A DNA stretch of 64,000 nt. It comes from Pseudomonadota bacterium (lineage in GTDB: Bacteria; Pseudomonadota; Gammaproteobacteria; Burkholderiales; Rhodocyclaceae). Both the position numbers and the translations under genes were made by a program. The stretch lies in the NCBI GenBank assembly GCA_018240785.1, contig JAFEFC010000051.1, positions 1 through 64,000 of the forward strand, written 5' to 3'. Of the stretch, positions 16,760 through 28,000 are shown in pieces (position 1 is the stretch's first letter; the number at the start of each line of letters is the position of its first letter). The notes below the pieces were generated by a model. The model searched no databases. It worked only from the letters and a program-made list of their open reading frames with translations, and was not told the DNA's origin.

Positions 16760-19345
16760 TCAGGATGACTTGGTGGCGCGTTTGCGCGTCGTTGCCTTCT
16801 TTTCTTCAGTGGGTGCGGCTTCTGCGGCATCCTCAGCGCCCGCGGACTTCTCGGTGGTGCTTGCGTTCGCGGCTGCGGCCTTCGGTGCCTTGGCCTCGAA
16901 CTCGAAGCTCACCTTGCCGTCCTTGCCACGCACCAGGAAGGCGGAGAACTTGCGTCGCGTGCGTGCCGACACGAAGCCTTTCAGCAGGTCGGTCTTGCCC
17001 TCGGCGAGCAACTTGGCCATCTGCTCGCGCTCGATCGGCTGCTGCAGGATGATCTTGCCGGAGCGGAAGTCGCAGTTCTTGGGCGCGCCGACGGATTTCT
17101 CGCACACATACGCCATGCCGTGCTCGAACACTCGGCTGGCGCACTTCGGGCAGGCGCCGATCGGCTGCTGGGCCGAGAAATCGACTGCTTCGGCCTCCTC
17201 CCCTTCCTTGGGCTGGCCGAAATCGAAGGTCGGCTGCTTTTCGTCGTTGAGCACGATGTCGGCGTTGAACAGCCGGCCCATCTTGTTGCGGAAGCCCAGC
17301 AGCGGGCCGACCTTGCCGTCGCGCAGCAGGGCTTCGATCTCGTCGTACTCGAACTGGCGGCCGGCGACGATCTTCCAGGTGCTCCAGTCGCATGCCTGGC
17401 AGGCGAACTTCTTGTAGTTCTCCTTCACCACGCCGCCGCACTTCGGGCACGGCGTCTGCAGGGTGACGAACTCGCCGGGCACGGTGTCGGACTCGTAGCG
17501 CTTGGCGCGCTCGACGACCTCGCGCGTCATCTCGGCGATCTCGTTCATGAAGGCTTCGCGGCTGAGCTTGCCGTGCTCCATCTGCGCCAGCTTGTATTCC
17601 CAGCCGCCGGTGAGCTCCGGCGAGGTCAGCGCGGTGACGCCCAGGCCTTTCAGCAGGGTGATCAGCGAGAAGGCCTTGGCGCTGGGGATCAGCTCGCGGC
17701 CTTCGCGGTGGATGTACTGCTCGGTGATCAGGCCTTCGATGATCTGCGCGCGGGTCGCTGGCGTGCCGAGGCCGCGTTCGGCCATCGCCGCACGCAGTTC
17801 CTCGTCGTCCACCATCTTGCCGGCGCCTTCCATCGCCGACAGCAGCGTGGCTTCGTTGAAGCGCGCTGGCGGCTTGGTCTTCAGCGACTTGAGCAGGATG
17901 TCCTCGGTGGACACGGTTTCGCCCTGCTTCACCGGCACCAGTTGCGGGCCGCCGCCGTCCTTCGCATCTTTCTCGTCATTCGCGGCTTCCTTGCCATACA
18001 CCGCGAGCCAGCCCGGGTTGACCAGCACCTTGCCCTCGGTCTTGAAGGCCTCGCCCTCGACGCGGGTGATGCGGGTGGTGATCTGGTATTCGGCGGCCGG
18101 GTAGAACACCGCGAGGAAGCGCTTGGTGACCAGGTCGTAGATCTTGTATTCGGCGTCGGACAGGTTCTTCGGCAGCGTGCCGGTGGGGATGATGGCGAAG
18201 TGGTCGGAGATCTTGGCGTTGTTGAAGATGCGCTTGTTCGGCTTCACCCAGCCCTGCCTGGTGATCTCGTTGGCGAAGGGCGCGTACTGGTCGGGCAGGG
18301 TGCGCATCACCTCGCTCACCGTGGCGAGGTAGTCCTCGGGCAGGGCGCGTGCGTCGGTACGCGGGTAGGTCAGCACCTTGTGCTTTTCGTACAGTGCCTG
18401 TGCCAGTTGCAGCGTGACGCGTGCGGAGAAGCCGAAACGGCCGTTGGCCTCGCGCTGCAGGCTGGTGAGGTCGAACAGTAGCGGCGACAGTTGGGTGGAG
18501 GGCTTGGCCTCTTCGGTGACCACGCCCGGCTTGCCTTCGCACTTGGCGCGGATGGCCTCGGCCTGCGCCTTGTCCCACAGGCGGAAGGCGGTGGCGTGTT
18601 CGTCACCCTCGGGCTTCTTGAACTTCTCGTCGAACCAGCGCCCGGGGTATTCGCCGGCGGCGCAGCCGAAGCGCGCTTCCAGCTCCCAGTAGTCACGCGG
18701 CTGGAACTTGCGGATGCGGTCCTCGCGCTCGACCACCATCGCCAGCGTCGGCGTCTGCACGCGACCCACGGTGGTGAGGTGGAAGCCCCCCGTCTTCGAG
18801 TTGAAGGCGGTCATCGCGCGGGTGCCATTGATGCCGATCAGCCAGTCGGATTCGGCGCGGCAGATCGCGGCGTTGCGCAGGCCCTCGACGTCCTTTGCCG
18901 CCCGCAGGTGGGCGAAGCCGTCGCGGATCGCCTGCGCGGTCATCGACTGCAGCCACAGGCGCTGCATGGGCTTCTTCGCGCCGGCGTGCTGGGCGATGAA
19001 GTTGAAGATCAGCTCGCCCTCGCGGCCCGCGTCGCAGGCGTTGATGAGGCCGGTGACGTCCTTGCGCTTGATCAGCCGCGTCAGCAGCTTGAGCCGGTCC
19101 TCGGTCTTCTCGATCGGCTTCACCGCGAAGTGGGGCGGGATGACCGGCAGATGGGCAAAGGTCCATTTACCGCGCTTGACCTCGAATTCCTCGGGCAGGG
19201 TGAGCTCGAGAAGGTGGCCGACGGCCGACGACAAGACGTACTCGTCGGACTCGAAGTAGTCCTTCTCCTTGGTGAAGCCGCCCAGCGCACGGGCGATGTC
19301 CTGCGCGACGGAAGGCTTTTCCGCGATGATCAGTTGCTTGCTCAT
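16760..19345 (-). CDS. topB: DNA topoisomerase III
   Basis: Type IA topoisomerase that decatenates DNA. It begins with a Toprim domain (MSKQLIIAEKPSVAQDIARA; DAGREGELI near residue 103). The catalytic tyrosine lies in LTYPRTDARALP (about Tyr327, compared with Tyr328 in E. coli TopB). The C-terminus carries zinc-finger-like CPKCGG and CPKCASR modules and a Lys/Arg-rich tail ending KRATKSS. Total length is 861 residues from ATG 19345; the upstream in-frame ATG at 19378 adds only a poor leader. It follows smg on the same strand. Confidence 0.95.
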   Translation of the reverse strand: MSKQLIIAEKPSVAQDIARALGGFTKEKDYFESDEYVLSSAVGHLLELTLPEEFEVKRGKWTFAHLPVIPPHFAVKPIEKTEDRLKLLTRLIKRKDVTGLINACDAGREGELIFNFIAQHAGAKKPMQRLWLQSMTAQAIRDGFAHLRAAKDVEGLRNAAICRAESDWLIGINGTRAMTAFNSKTGGFHLTTVGRVQTPTLAMVVEREDRIRKFQPRDYWELEARFGCAAGEYPGRWFDEKFKKPEGDEHATAFRLWDKAQAEAIRAKCEGKPGVVTEEAKPSTQLSPLLFDLTSLQREANGRFGFSARVTLQLAQALYEKHKVLTYPRTDARALPEDYLATVSEVMRTLPDQYAPFANEITRQGWVKPNKRIFNNAKISDHFAIIPTGTLPKNLSDAEYKIYDLVTKRFLAVFYPAAEYQITTRITRVEGEAFKTEGKVLVNPGWLAVYGKEAANDEKDAKDGGGPQLVPVKQGETVSTEDILLKSLKTKPPARFNEATLLSAMEGAGKMVDDEELRAAMAERGLGTPATRAQIIEGLITEQYIHREGRELIPSAKAFSLITLLKGLGVTALTSPELTGGWEYKLAQMEHGKLSREAFMNEIAEMTREVVERAKRYESDTVPGEFVTLQTPCPKCGGVVKENYKKFACQACDWSTWKIVAGRQFEYDEIEALLRDGKVGPLLGFRNKMGRLFNADIVLNDEKQPTFDFGQPKEGEEAEAVDFSAQQPIGACPKCASRVFEHGMAYVCEKSVGAPKNCDFRSGKIILQQPIEREQMAKLLAEGKTDLLKGFVSARTRRKFSAFLVRGKDGKVSFEFEAKAPKAAAANASTTEKSAGAEDAAEAAPTEEKKATTRKRATKSS

Positions 19346-19456
19346 GCTCGAGGCCAGCTTGGGGGCGCCGAAAGGCATCCCGCATAGGGGTTCGGAAGCG
19401 GCGGATGATAAGGAGCGGTCCGGCGGACAGGCAAGAGGGTGGTCGCCACCGGCCGG

Positions 19457-19927
19457 TCAGTGCAGCACCGGCTGGAACTCACCCTCGTCATCATCGGTGA
19501 GCAGCTCGTCAACGATCAGCGTGTCCATCGGATGCTCCTGCTGCCACAGCACCATCAGCACGATCACCTTGAACCGCTCCAGCGTGATCGAGAAACCCTC
19601 CAGCGCCATTGCGCGCTCGATGATCAGCTCGCGGCTGGCAGCGTCCAGCACGCCGGAACTGCCCAGGAAGGTCAGGAAGCCGCGGCATTCCGTGCTCAGG
19701 CGCATGCACTCGTCGTCGGAGTACAGCCGCACCGAATCTTCCGCCGGCGCGATCCCCGGCTGCAGCTCGCGCGTGACGCGGCGCAGGCCTTCGAGCCATT
19801 CGAGCGCTTCGGAGATTTCGTCGTCCTCGAAGCCGGCGGCCGCGAGCTTGCGTGCGAGCTGCTCGGACTCGGGGCAGGCGTCAGCGTGGATGTAGCTTTC
19901 GAACAGATAGACGAGGATGTCGAACAA
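19457..19927 (-). CDS. smg: Smg family protein (DUF494)
   Basis: Small acidic protein of 156 residues matching the Smg/DUF494 family in its start (MFDILVYLFESYIHADACPE) and its ELIIERAMALEGFSITLERF segment. Its biochemical function is not established; it is conserved beside dprA and topB in beta- and gammaproteobacteria, as here. Confidence 0.9.
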   Translation of the reverse strand: MFDILVYLFESYIHADACPESEQLARKLAAAGFEDDEISEALEWLEGLRRVTRELQPGIAPAEDSVRLYSDDECMRLSTECRGFLTFLGSSGVLDAASRELIIERAMALEGFSITLERFKVIVLMVLWQQEHPMDTLIVDELLTDDDEGEFQPVLH

Positions 19928-20008
19928 GGAGGCCTCCTGAATTGCCGTCGCGTGCCTGGGCGACGGTGCCCGCCTGCAGCCTGGCGAGTGGTGCGGTTGC
20001 TGCGCCGT

Positions 20009-21154
20009 TCAGGCGCGCTGGAAGCGGCCGCCCGGCAAGCGGGCGATGTGACCATCCAGTTCCAGGGCAAGGAGGATGGCGTAGAGGGCGTCCACCGTCA
20101 AGCCGCAGCGCCCCGCCAACTGGTCGATGTCCGCCGGGTCGTGGCCCATCGCCTGCAGCACCCGGGCTGCGTCTTCGTCGATCGGCAGCGGGGCCTGGCG
20201 GGGCGGTGGCGTGGCCGCGGCGGTGGCGATTCGGTCGGCTGGGCGGCGCGCCCGCGGCGTCTGCGCCGCCCAGCCGAGGCGGCCCCGCAGTTCCTCCAGC
20301 ACGTCCTCGGCCGTCTCCACCAGCTTGGCGCCTTCGCGGATCAGCCGGTGGCAGCCGCGCGACAGCGGCGAGTGGATGGAACCGGGGATGGCGAACACTT
20401 CGCGACCGTTCTCGCTCGCCAGCCGCGCGCTGATCAGCGAGCCGCTGTTGAGCGCCGCCTCCACCACCAGCACGCCCTGCGCGAGGCCGGCGATGAGGCG
20501 GTTGCGGCGCGGGAAATTGTGGCGCAGCGCATTGGTGCCGAGCGGCAGCTCGCTGACGACGGCGCCGTGGGTGGCGATGTCGCGCGCGATCGCGGCATTG
20601 CGCGCCGGATAGATGCGGTCGGCACCGGTGCCGATCACCGCCACCGTGCCGCCTTCGCCGGCGGCCAGGGCGCCGCGGTGCGCCGCAGCGTCGATGCCCA
20701 GCGCCAGCCCGCTGACGACGGTCAGTCCGTGCTCGCTCAGCGCGCGGGCAAAGGCCTCGGCATTGGCTTCGCCTTGCGCGGTGGCCGAGCGCGCGCCGAC
20801 GATGGCGACCGCCGGGCGTTGCAGCATCGCGGGATCGCCCTTCACGTAGAGCAGCACCGGCGGGTCGGCGATGTCCAGCAGGGCGCGGGGATAGCCGGCG
20901 TCGGCCAGGGTGAGGACGTGGTTGCCGGGTTCTGCCGCCCAGGCCAGGGCCGCGTCGATGACCGCCTGGCCGGGCGGTGACAGCAGCAGGTCGGCCGCCT
21001 CGCCGCCGACGACGCCCGACAGCGCAGTGCGGCCTGCGGCGAAGATATGGCCAGGCAGGCCGAACGCCGCCAGCAGGCGGCGCTGCGATTCGCCGCCGAG
21101 GCCGGGGATGGATGTCAGCCGCAGCCAGTCGGCAAGGTCTTCGGCGGGCGTCAA
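20009..21154 (-). CDS. dprA: DNA-processing protein DprA
   Basis: Protein that loads RecA on incoming single-stranded DNA during natural transformation. The Rossmann-like domain is evident from VAIVGARSAT, VVSGLALGIDAAAH and the GSLISARLASENGREVFAIPG stretch. An N-terminal helical SAM-like region and a C-terminal winged-helix-like domain (ARVLQAMGHDPADIDQLAGR) are present. The 381-residue length is normal. It lies between the LysM gene and smg. Confidence 0.95.
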   Translation of the reverse strand: MTPAEDLADWLRLTSIPGLGGESQRRLLAAFGLPGHIFAAGRTALSGVVGGEAADLLLSPPGQAVIDAALAWAAEPGNHVLTLADAGYPRALLDIADPPVLLYVKGDPAMLQRPAVAIVGARSATAQGEANAEAFARALSEHGLTVVSGLALGIDAAAHRGALAAGEGGTVAVIGTGADRIYPARNAAIARDIATHGAVVSELPLGTNALRHNFPRRNRLIAGLAQGVLVVEAALNSGSLISARLASENGREVFAIPGSIHSPLSRGCHRLIREGAKLVETAEDVLEELRGRLGWAAQTPRARRPADRIATAAATPPPRQAPLPIDEDAARVLQAMGHDPADIDQLAGRCGLTVDALYAILLALELDGHIARLPGGRFQRA

Positions 21155-21174
21155 GCGCGGCAGATCGCTCGGGT

Positions 21175-22209
21175 TCAGGGCTTGCGCACCATGTCGCCGA
21201 TCACCACCGGGCCGTCGGATTCCATCACCAGCGCGTAGGCGACATGGTCGAACACGCGGAAGACGAGGCCGAGCCCATAGCGCTTGTCCGGCAGCACGAA
21301 GGTCTCCTTGCCCGCTTCGCCCTTGAATTCCGCGACGCCGCGGTTGCGGTGCAGGGCCAGCACATGGCCGCGCTCCAGGCCGTCGCGCTCGCCGATGTTG
21401 AGCGCGACGATGTTCAACCGGCCGGTCTCCGTCACGCCGCGGTAGATCGACATCACGCGGCCGTCGACCTCCTGCGTCGGGGCGTGCGGCGCATAGGCGA
21501 ACACGGAAGGCTGCTCGCTCGGCACCATGAGGTCGCCGACCTGGATCTCTTCCACTGCCGACACGATCTCCAGCGTGGCCGGCGTGCCGAACTCGCTCAC
21601 CCGCGCCGTGCCCAGGTGATTCGCCTCATAGGCCACCACCTTGTGCGTCACGGGATCTTCCAGCGGTCGGGTGGGACGCAGGATCTGCCATACCTTGACG
21701 TCGTCGCGCACGTTCTTGGCGAACACGGTGTCGCCCGAGCCCATCAGCACGCGGCTCGTTTCGGTGGCGACGATCGTGGCGGCGCCGTCGATGCGCGCCT
21801 GGTCGACGACCAGCGGTTTGGTGAGGAAGGGCTCGATGACCTGCAGCGGGATGGTGGGCACCGCCTCGCCCAGGGCTTCGCTGTAGATCTGCGGATGGAG
21901 CTTGTCGTCGCGGGTGCCGCCGATGCGCCGGCCCACGCTCAGCCAGGGGCCGCTGCGGTCGAGCAGGATCACCTGGCCGGGATAGATCAGGTGCGGATTG
22001 CGGATCTGGTCGCGGTTCATGCGCCAGACTTCCGGCCAGCGCCAGGGCTCGTTCAGGAAGCGGCCGGAGATCCCCCACAGCGTGTCGCCCTTCACCACCA
22101 CATGGCTGTCGGGCGCGTCGCTCCTCAGGGTTGCGCCGCCCGCTGCTGCTGCGTTTCCGGCAAGCAGCGTCGCGATGCCGACGAGGAGAGGGAATATAAT
22201 TCGGATCAT
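21175..22209 (-). CDS. Exported LysM peptidoglycan-binding protein
   Basis: About 344 residues with a signal peptide (MIRIIFPLLVGIATLLAGNA, cleaved after AAA). A LysM domain follows (VVKGDTLWGISGRFLNEPWR through NPHLIYPGQVILL), which binds cell-wall glycan. The remaining 240 residues form a domain typical of LysM proteins encoded beside dprA, with no known enzymatic motif. ATG 22209 begins the signal peptide. The stop is about 20 bases from the dprA start, so the genes are co-transcribed. Confidence 0.88.
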   Translation of the reverse strand: MIRIIFPLLVGIATLLAGNAAAAGGATLRSDAPDSHVVVKGDTLWGISGRFLNEPWRWPEVWRMNRDQIRNPHLIYPGQVILLDRSGPWLSVGRRIGGTRDDKLHPQIYSEALGEAVPTIPLQVIEPFLTKPLVVDQARIDGAATIVATETSRVLMGSGDTVFAKNVRDDVKVWQILRPTRPLEDPVTHKVVAYEANHLGTARVSEFGTPATLEIVSAVEEIQVGDLMVPSEQPSVFAYAPHAPTQEVDGRVMSIYRGVTETGRLNIVALNIGERDGLERGHVLALHRNRGVAEFKGEAGKETFVLPDKRYGLGLVFRVFDHVAYALVMESDGPVVIGDMVRKP

Positions 22210-22421
22210 TGCTCGATTCCGGTTGGTGGGGGGCGCGGCCTGGTCCGGATCGCTCCGGAACGCCGCCAACCCTCACGAGTCCAAGGCTCGTGAAAACGCG
22301 ATCGTTTGAACCAGCCGCGGCGCGTGGCGTATGCTCGCCGCCACGACCCGGCGCAGCACATGCAAATGCATGTCAAATCGCTTGAAATTCTGCACTCAAA
22401 GGCTTAACCCGGCAAGCATTC

Positions 22422-22925
22422 ATGGCTCTCCTACCCATTCTCCGCTACCCCGATCCCCGGCTGCACATCAAGGCTGCGCCGGTGGCCGCCGTCGATGACG
22501 AAATCCGTAAACTGATCAAGGACATGGCCGAAACCATGTACGAGGCGCCGGGTATCGGCCTGGCCGCCACGCAAGTCAATGTGCATAAGCGCGTGGTCGT
22601 GATCGATGTCACGGAGGACCAGTCGGGGCTGATGGCCTTCATCAACGCCGAGATCGTCGAACGCTCCGGCGAGCAGGTGTGCGAGGAAGGTTGCCTGTCG
22701 GTGCCCGGCATCTACGAGAGCGTGAGGCGTGCCGAACGGGTGAAGGTGAGGGCGCTCAACGAGAAGGGCGAAGCCTTCGAGCTTGAGGCCGAAGGCCTGC
22801 TCGCGGTCTGCATCCAGCACGAGCTCGACCATCTCGACGGCAAGGTCTTCGTCGAATACCTGTCCTCGCTGAAACAGACGCGCATCAAGTCCAAGCTGGC
22901 GAAGAAGTCCCGCATCACCGCCTGA
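22422..22925 (+). CDS. def: Peptide deformylase
   Basis: Metallo-hydrolase that removes the N-formyl group from nascent proteins. All three family motifs are present in the 167 residues: [18 protein letters not shown] (metal-ligand Cys) and QHELDHLDG (two metal His and catalytic Glu). Followed by fmt, the enzyme that adds the formyl group to the initiator tRNA. Confidence 0.97.
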   Translation: MALLPILRYPDPRLHIKAAPVAAVDDEIRKLIKDMAETMYEAPGIGLAATQVNVHKRVVVIDVTEDQSGLMAFINAEIVERSGEQVCEEGCLSVPGIYESVRRAERVKVRALNEKGEAFELEAEGLLAVCIQHELDHLDGKVFVEYLSSLKQTRIKSKLAKKSRITA

Positions 22926-22982
22926 GCGCGGCCGCATCCCGTCTGCTTTCCTGCACACCGGTCTTTCCTCTTCCGTCCGCTG

Positions 22983-23939
22983 ATGACATCTCCCCTCCGC
23001 GTCGCCTTCGCCGGCACGCCCGAGTTCGCCGCGCGCGCGCTCCAGTCCATCCTCGACGCCGGCTATGACGTGGCGCTCGTCCTCACCCAGCCCGATCGAC
23101 CTGCCGGGCGCGGCATGAAGCTCACCGCCAGCGCGGTGAAGCAGCTTGCGCTGGCGCGCGGCATCGAGGTCGACCAGCCGGAGAAGCTGCGCACCGACGA
23201 GCAGCGCGCGCGCCTGGCCGCCTGTGCGCCCGACGTGCTGGTGGTGGCCGCCTACGGCCTGATCCTGCCGCAGGCGGTGCTGGACCTGCCGCGCCTGGGC
23301 TGCCTCAACATCCACGCCTCACTGCTGCCGCGCTGGCGCGGCGCGGCGCCGATCCACCGCGCGATCGAGGCCGGCGACACCGAGACCGGCATCACCATCA
23401 TGCAGATGGATGCCGGGCTGGACACCGGGCCGATGCTGCTGCGCCGTGCCGAGCCCATCCTGCCGACCGACACCACGGCCACGCTGCATGACCGCCTCGC
23501 CGCGCTCGGCGGCGAATGCATCGTCGAGGCGCTCGGCGTGCTGTCAGCGGGCGGCCTCGTCGCCACGCCGCAACCTGAAGCGGGCGTCACCTATGCCGCC
23601 AAGATCGGCCGCGCCGAGGCGACGGTGGACTGGACGCGGCCGGCAGTCGAACTCGAACGCGCGATGCGCGCCTTCGATCCCTTCCCCGGCCTGTCATCTT
23701 CGCTGCGCGACACGGTGGTCAAGTTCTGGTCGGCACGGGTGGACGATGCCGATGGCGTGCCGGGCACGGTGCTCGCGGCCGGTGACGATGGCATCGTCGT
23801 GGCCTGCGGCAAGGGGGCGCTGCGTTGCACGTACTTACAGCGCCCCGGCAGCCGGCGCCTGCCGGCCGGGGAATTCCTGCGCGGTTTCGCGGTCTCTGTC
23901 GGCGAGCGTTTCACCATTGGCGGAGCGCATGCCGCTTGA
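22983..23939 (+). CDS. fmt: Methionyl-tRNA formyltransferase
   Basis: Formylates the initiator methionyl-tRNA using 10-formyl-THF. The N-terminal Rossmann domain contains the formyltransferase signature [20 protein letters not shown]; the C-terminal OB-like domain ends at residue 318. Length is standard. It follows def in the usual order. The rsmB gene that commonly comes next in related genomes is not found in this window. Confidence 0.96.
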   Translation: MTSPLRVAFAGTPEFAARALQSILDAGYDVALVLTQPDRPAGRGMKLTASAVKQLALARGIEVDQPEKLRTDEQRARLAACAPDVLVVAAYGLILPQAVLDLPRLGCLNIHASLLPRWRGAAPIHRAIEAGDTETGITIMQMDAGLDTGPMLLRRAEPILPTDTTATLHDRLAALGGECIVEALGVLSAGGLVATPQPEAGVTYAAKIGRAEATVDWTRPAVELERAMRAFDPFPGLSSSLRDTVVKFWSARVDDADGVPGTVLAAGDDGIVVACGKGALRCTYLQRPGSRRLPAGEFLRGFAVSVGERFTIGGAHAA

Positions 23940-24001
23940 GATTGCGGCGCAGCGACCCCATATGGGGCGCTGAAACGGGTTCAATCGAGAGGAAGGCCGC
24001 A

Positions 24002-24841
24002 ATGTTCGGAAACTGGATCAAGACCTCCATCCTGATGGCAGGCATCGTCGCGCTGTTCGGCGCGATGGGCGCGGCGATCGGCGGCCGGCAGGGCATGCTG
24101 CTGGCCTTGCTGATGGGCGGCGCGATGAACGTCTGGGCCTACTGGTTCTCGGACAAGATGGTGCTGCGCATGTACAACGCGCAGGAAGTCGACGCCACCA
24201 CCTCGCCCTACCTGTACAACATGGTGCAGGGTCTGGCGCAGCGTGCCGGCCTGCCGATGCCCAGGGTTTACATCATCGACGAGGACCAGCCCAACGCCTT
24301 CGCCACCGGCCGCAACCCGGAGCACGCCGCCGTCGCCGCCACCAGTGGCATCATCCGCATGCTGTCAGAGCGCGAGCTGCGCGGTGTGATGGCGCACGAG
24401 CTCGCGCACGTGAAGAACCGCGACATCCTGATCTCGACGATTTCGGCCACCGTCGCCGGCGCGATCTCGATGCTGGCCAACTTCGGCATGTTCTTCGGCA
24501 ATCGTGACAGCGAGAACAGGCCCAACCCCATCGTGTCGATCGCGATGATGATTCTCGCGCCGCTGGCCGGCATGCTCATCCAGATGGCGATCAGCCGCAC
24601 GCGCGAATTCGGCGCCGACCGCGGCGGCGCGGAGATTTCCGGCGATCCGGAAGCGCTCGCCAGCGCGCTGGCCAAGATCGACGCCTACGCACGCGGCATC
24701 CCGATGCACACCGCCGACGAGCATCCCGAGACGGCGCAGATGATGATCATGAACCCCCTGTCGGGCGGGGGGCTGCGCAGCCTGTTTTCCACCCATCCGG
24801 CCACCGAGGAGCGCATCGCCCGGTTGCGTGCGATGCGCTGA
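24002..24841 (+). CDS. htpX: Membrane zinc metalloprotease HtpX
   Basis: Inner-membrane M48 protease for quality control of membrane proteins. Two N-terminal membrane segments ([17 protein letters not shown] and a following one) precede the zinc motif HELAHVKN (HExxH, about residue 140) and the downstream [11 protein letters not shown] helix with the third zinc ligand. The length is 279 residues from ATG 24002, which follows a GAGAGG-type ribosome site. Confidence 0.95.
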   Translation: MFGNWIKTSILMAGIVALFGAMGAAIGGRQGMLLALLMGGAMNVWAYWFSDKMVLRMYNAQEVDATTSPYLYNMVQGLAQRAGLPMPRVYIIDEDQPNAFATGRNPEHAAVAATSGIIRMLSERELRGVMAHELAHVKNRDILISTISATVAGAISMLANFGMFFGNRDSENRPNPIVSIAMMILAPLAGMLIQMAISRTREFGADRGGAEISGDPEALASALAKIDAYARGIPMHTADEHPETAQMMIMNPLSGGGLRSLFSTHPATEERIARLRAMR

Positions 24842-24904
24842 TCGACCAGCCTGCCGCGTGTCGGGGCACGAAGCGTGCTCGCGATACCTTGAGGCGGAGT
24901 GAAG

Positions 24905-24941
24905 CGGGGCAGATTGTTCAATAACGGGACAATCTGCCCCG
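24905..24941 (+). terminator. Hairpin terminator after htpX
   Basis: A perfect 13-bp inverted repeat (CGGGGCAGATTGT and complement) with an 11-base loop is followed by TTTCTTT. It lies 60 bases beyond the htpX stop and 110 bases before the formate dehydrogenase operon, so it likely separates the two transcripts. Confidence 0.7.
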
Positions 24942-25053
24942 TTTCTTTACGCTCCATTGCCGCAGAGCGCCTGAATTCGTCCTTCTTCGTGGGGGTATGG
25001 AATTTGCTGATAGATCAATGCAGTTCCGTCCACATCCAGGAGGAAACGAGGCA

Positions 25054-28000
25054 ATGCAAGTCTCCAGACGCGGATTCTTCAAGGTCTGCGCCGCGGGCAT
25101 GTCGGGCTCCAGCCTGGTCGCGATGGGGTTCGCTCCCACCGCCGCCCTCGCTGAAGTCCGGACCTTCAAGCTCGCGCGCACCACCGAAACGCGCAACACC
25201 TGTCCGTACTGTTCGGTCGGGTGCGGCATCATCATGTACAGCCTGGGCGACAAGGCCAAGAACGTTCAGGCGGAGATCATGCACATCGAGGGCGACCCGG
25301 ACCATCCGGTCAACCGCGGCACGCTGTGCCCGAAGGGCGCCGGCCTGCTCGACTTCGTGCATAGCAAGAACCGGCTGAAACATCCGGAAGTGCGCGAGCC
25401 GGGCAGCAAGGAATGGAAGCGCATCACCTGGGACGAGGCGTTCACCCGCATCGCCCGGCTGATGAAGGAAGACCGCGACGCCAACTTCGTCGCGCAGAAT
25501 GCGGATGGCGTGACGGTCAACCGCTGGCTGACCACCGGCTTCCTCGCCGCCTCCGCCTCCAGCAACGAATCCGGCTACATCACGCACAAGGTGGTGCGCA
25601 GCCTGGGGATGCTCGCGTTCGACAACCAGGCGCGTGTCTGACACGGCCCGACGGTGGCAAGTCTTGCCCCGACGTACGGCCGTGGCGCCATGACCAATCA
25701 CTGGAGCGACATCAAGAACGCCGATGTCATCCTGATCATGGGCGGCAACGCAGCTGAAGCGCACCCCTGCGGCTTCAAGTGGGTGACCGAAGCGAAGGCG
25801 AAGAACAGGGCCCGCCTCGTCGTCGTCGATCCGCGCTTCACGCGCTCGGCGGCGCTGGCCGACCTGTACGCGCCCATCCGTACCGGTACCGACATCGCCT
25901 TCCTCGGCGGCTTGATCAACTACCTGATCGCCGGCGGCAAGGTGCACATGGACTACATCAGGTCCTACACCGACATGAGCTTCCTGGTGAAGGACGAGTT
26001 CGCCTTCAAGGACGGCTTCTTCTCCGGCTATGACGCCGAGAAGCGGCGCTATGACAAGGCGGGCTGGGAATACCAGCTTGGCGAGGATGGCTACGTCAGG
26101 ACCGATCCGACGCTGCAGGATCCGCGCTGCGTGTGGAACCTGATGAAAGCGCACTACAGCCGCTACACGCCGGAAATGGTCGAGAAGGTCTGCGGCACGC
26201 CGAAGGACAAGTTCCTGCAGGTGGCGGAGATGCTCGCCTCCACGCACACGTCCGACCGTGTGATGACGATCCTGTATGCGCTGGGGTGGACGCAGCACTC
26301 CACCGGTTCGCAGATCATCCGCACCGCGGCGATGGTGCAACTGCTGCTCGGCAACATCGGCCGCGCCGGCGGCGGGGTGAACGCCCTGCGCGGGCACTCC
26401 AACATCCAGGGCCTCACCGACCTCGGCCTGCTGTCCAACCTGCTGCCCGGCTACATGACCCTGCCGGGCGAGAAGGAGACCGACTACGAGCAGTACATCG
26501 CCAGGCGTGCGCCCAAGCCGATGCGGCCGGGCCAGCTCTCCTATTGGCAGAACTACGGCAAGTTCCACGTCAGCCTGATGAAGTCGTGGTTCGGCGCCGC
26601 GGCCACGAAGGAGAACAACTGGGCCTTCGACTACCTGCCCAAGCTCGACAAGACCTACGACGTGCTGCAGGTCTTCGAGCTGATGCACCAGGGCAAGATG
26701 AACGGCTACGTCGCACAGGGCTTCAACCCGCTGAACTCCTTCCCCAACAAGGCGAAGGTCGGCGCGGCGCTGTCCAAGCTCAAGTTCCTGGTCATCATCG
26801 ATCCGCTCGCTACCGAGACGTCCGAGTTCTGGCAGAACTACGGCGAGTTCAACGACGTTGATCCGGCGGGGATCCAGACTGCCGTCTTTCGCCTGCCCTC
26901 CACCTGCTTCGCCGAGGAGGATGGCTCCATCGTCAACTCCGGGCGCTGGCTGCAGTGGCACTGGAAGGGCGCCGAGCCGCCGGGCGAGGCGAAGTCCGAT
27001 CCGGAGATCATGGCCGGCATCTTCCTGCGCCTGCGCGACCTGTATCGCAAGGACGGCGGCGCCTTCCCCGACCCCATCCTGAACCTGACCTGGCCGTACC
27101 GGGTCCCGCACGAGCCGGCATCCGACGAGCTCGCCAAGGAGTACAACGGCAAGGCGCTGGCGGACCAGCTCGACCCGAAGGATCCGACCAAGGTGGTGAA
27201 GAAGGCCGGCGAGCTGCTCGACGGCTTCGCCCAGCTCAAGGACGACGGCTCCACCGCCTGCGGCTGCTGGATCTTCTCCGGCGCGTGGACGGAGAAGGGC
27301 AACATGATGGCCCGCCGCGACAACGCCGACCCGTACCACAACGGCCAGACGCTGGGCTGGGCCTTCGCCTGGCCGGCCAACCGCCGCATCCTCTACAACC
27401 GCGCCTCCGCCGATCCCGCCGGCAAGCCCTGGGATGCGAAGCGCAAGCAGGTGTGGTGGGATGCCGCGCAAGGCCGCTGGGCGGGTTCGGACGTGCCCGA
27501 CTACAAGGTTGACTCCGCCCCCGAGGACGGCATGGGGCCCTTCATCATGAATCCCGAGGGCGTGGCGCGCTTCTTCGCCCGCGGCATGATGACCGAAGGG
27601 CCTTTCCCCGAGCATTACGAGCCGTTCGAGACGCCGATCGGGGTCAATCCCATGCATCCGGACAATGCCGGAGCGACGTCGAATCCGGCGGCGCGGGTGT
27701 TCAAGGGCGACATGGAAGCCTTCGGCAAGGCGAGCGAGTTTCCCTACGCGGCGACGACCTACCGCCTCACCGAGCACTTCCACTACTGGACCAAGCACGT
27801 CGAGTCGAACGCCATCATCCAGCCAGAGCAGTTCGTCGAGATCGGCGAGGCGCTGGCGGCGGAGAAAGGCATCAAGGCCGGCGACCGCGTCAAGGTGAGC
27901 TCCAACCGGGGCTACATCAGGGCGGTGGCGGTGGTGACCAAGCGCATCCAGCCGCTCACGGTGAACGGCAAGACGGTGCACCACGTCGGCATTCCGCTGC

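Noticed and set aside
25005-25025. Possible FNR site upstream of fdnG (TTGCTGATAGATCAA)
   Set aside because: The half-site spacing is one base too long and the left half-site deviates from TTGAT, so it does not meet the FNR pattern.
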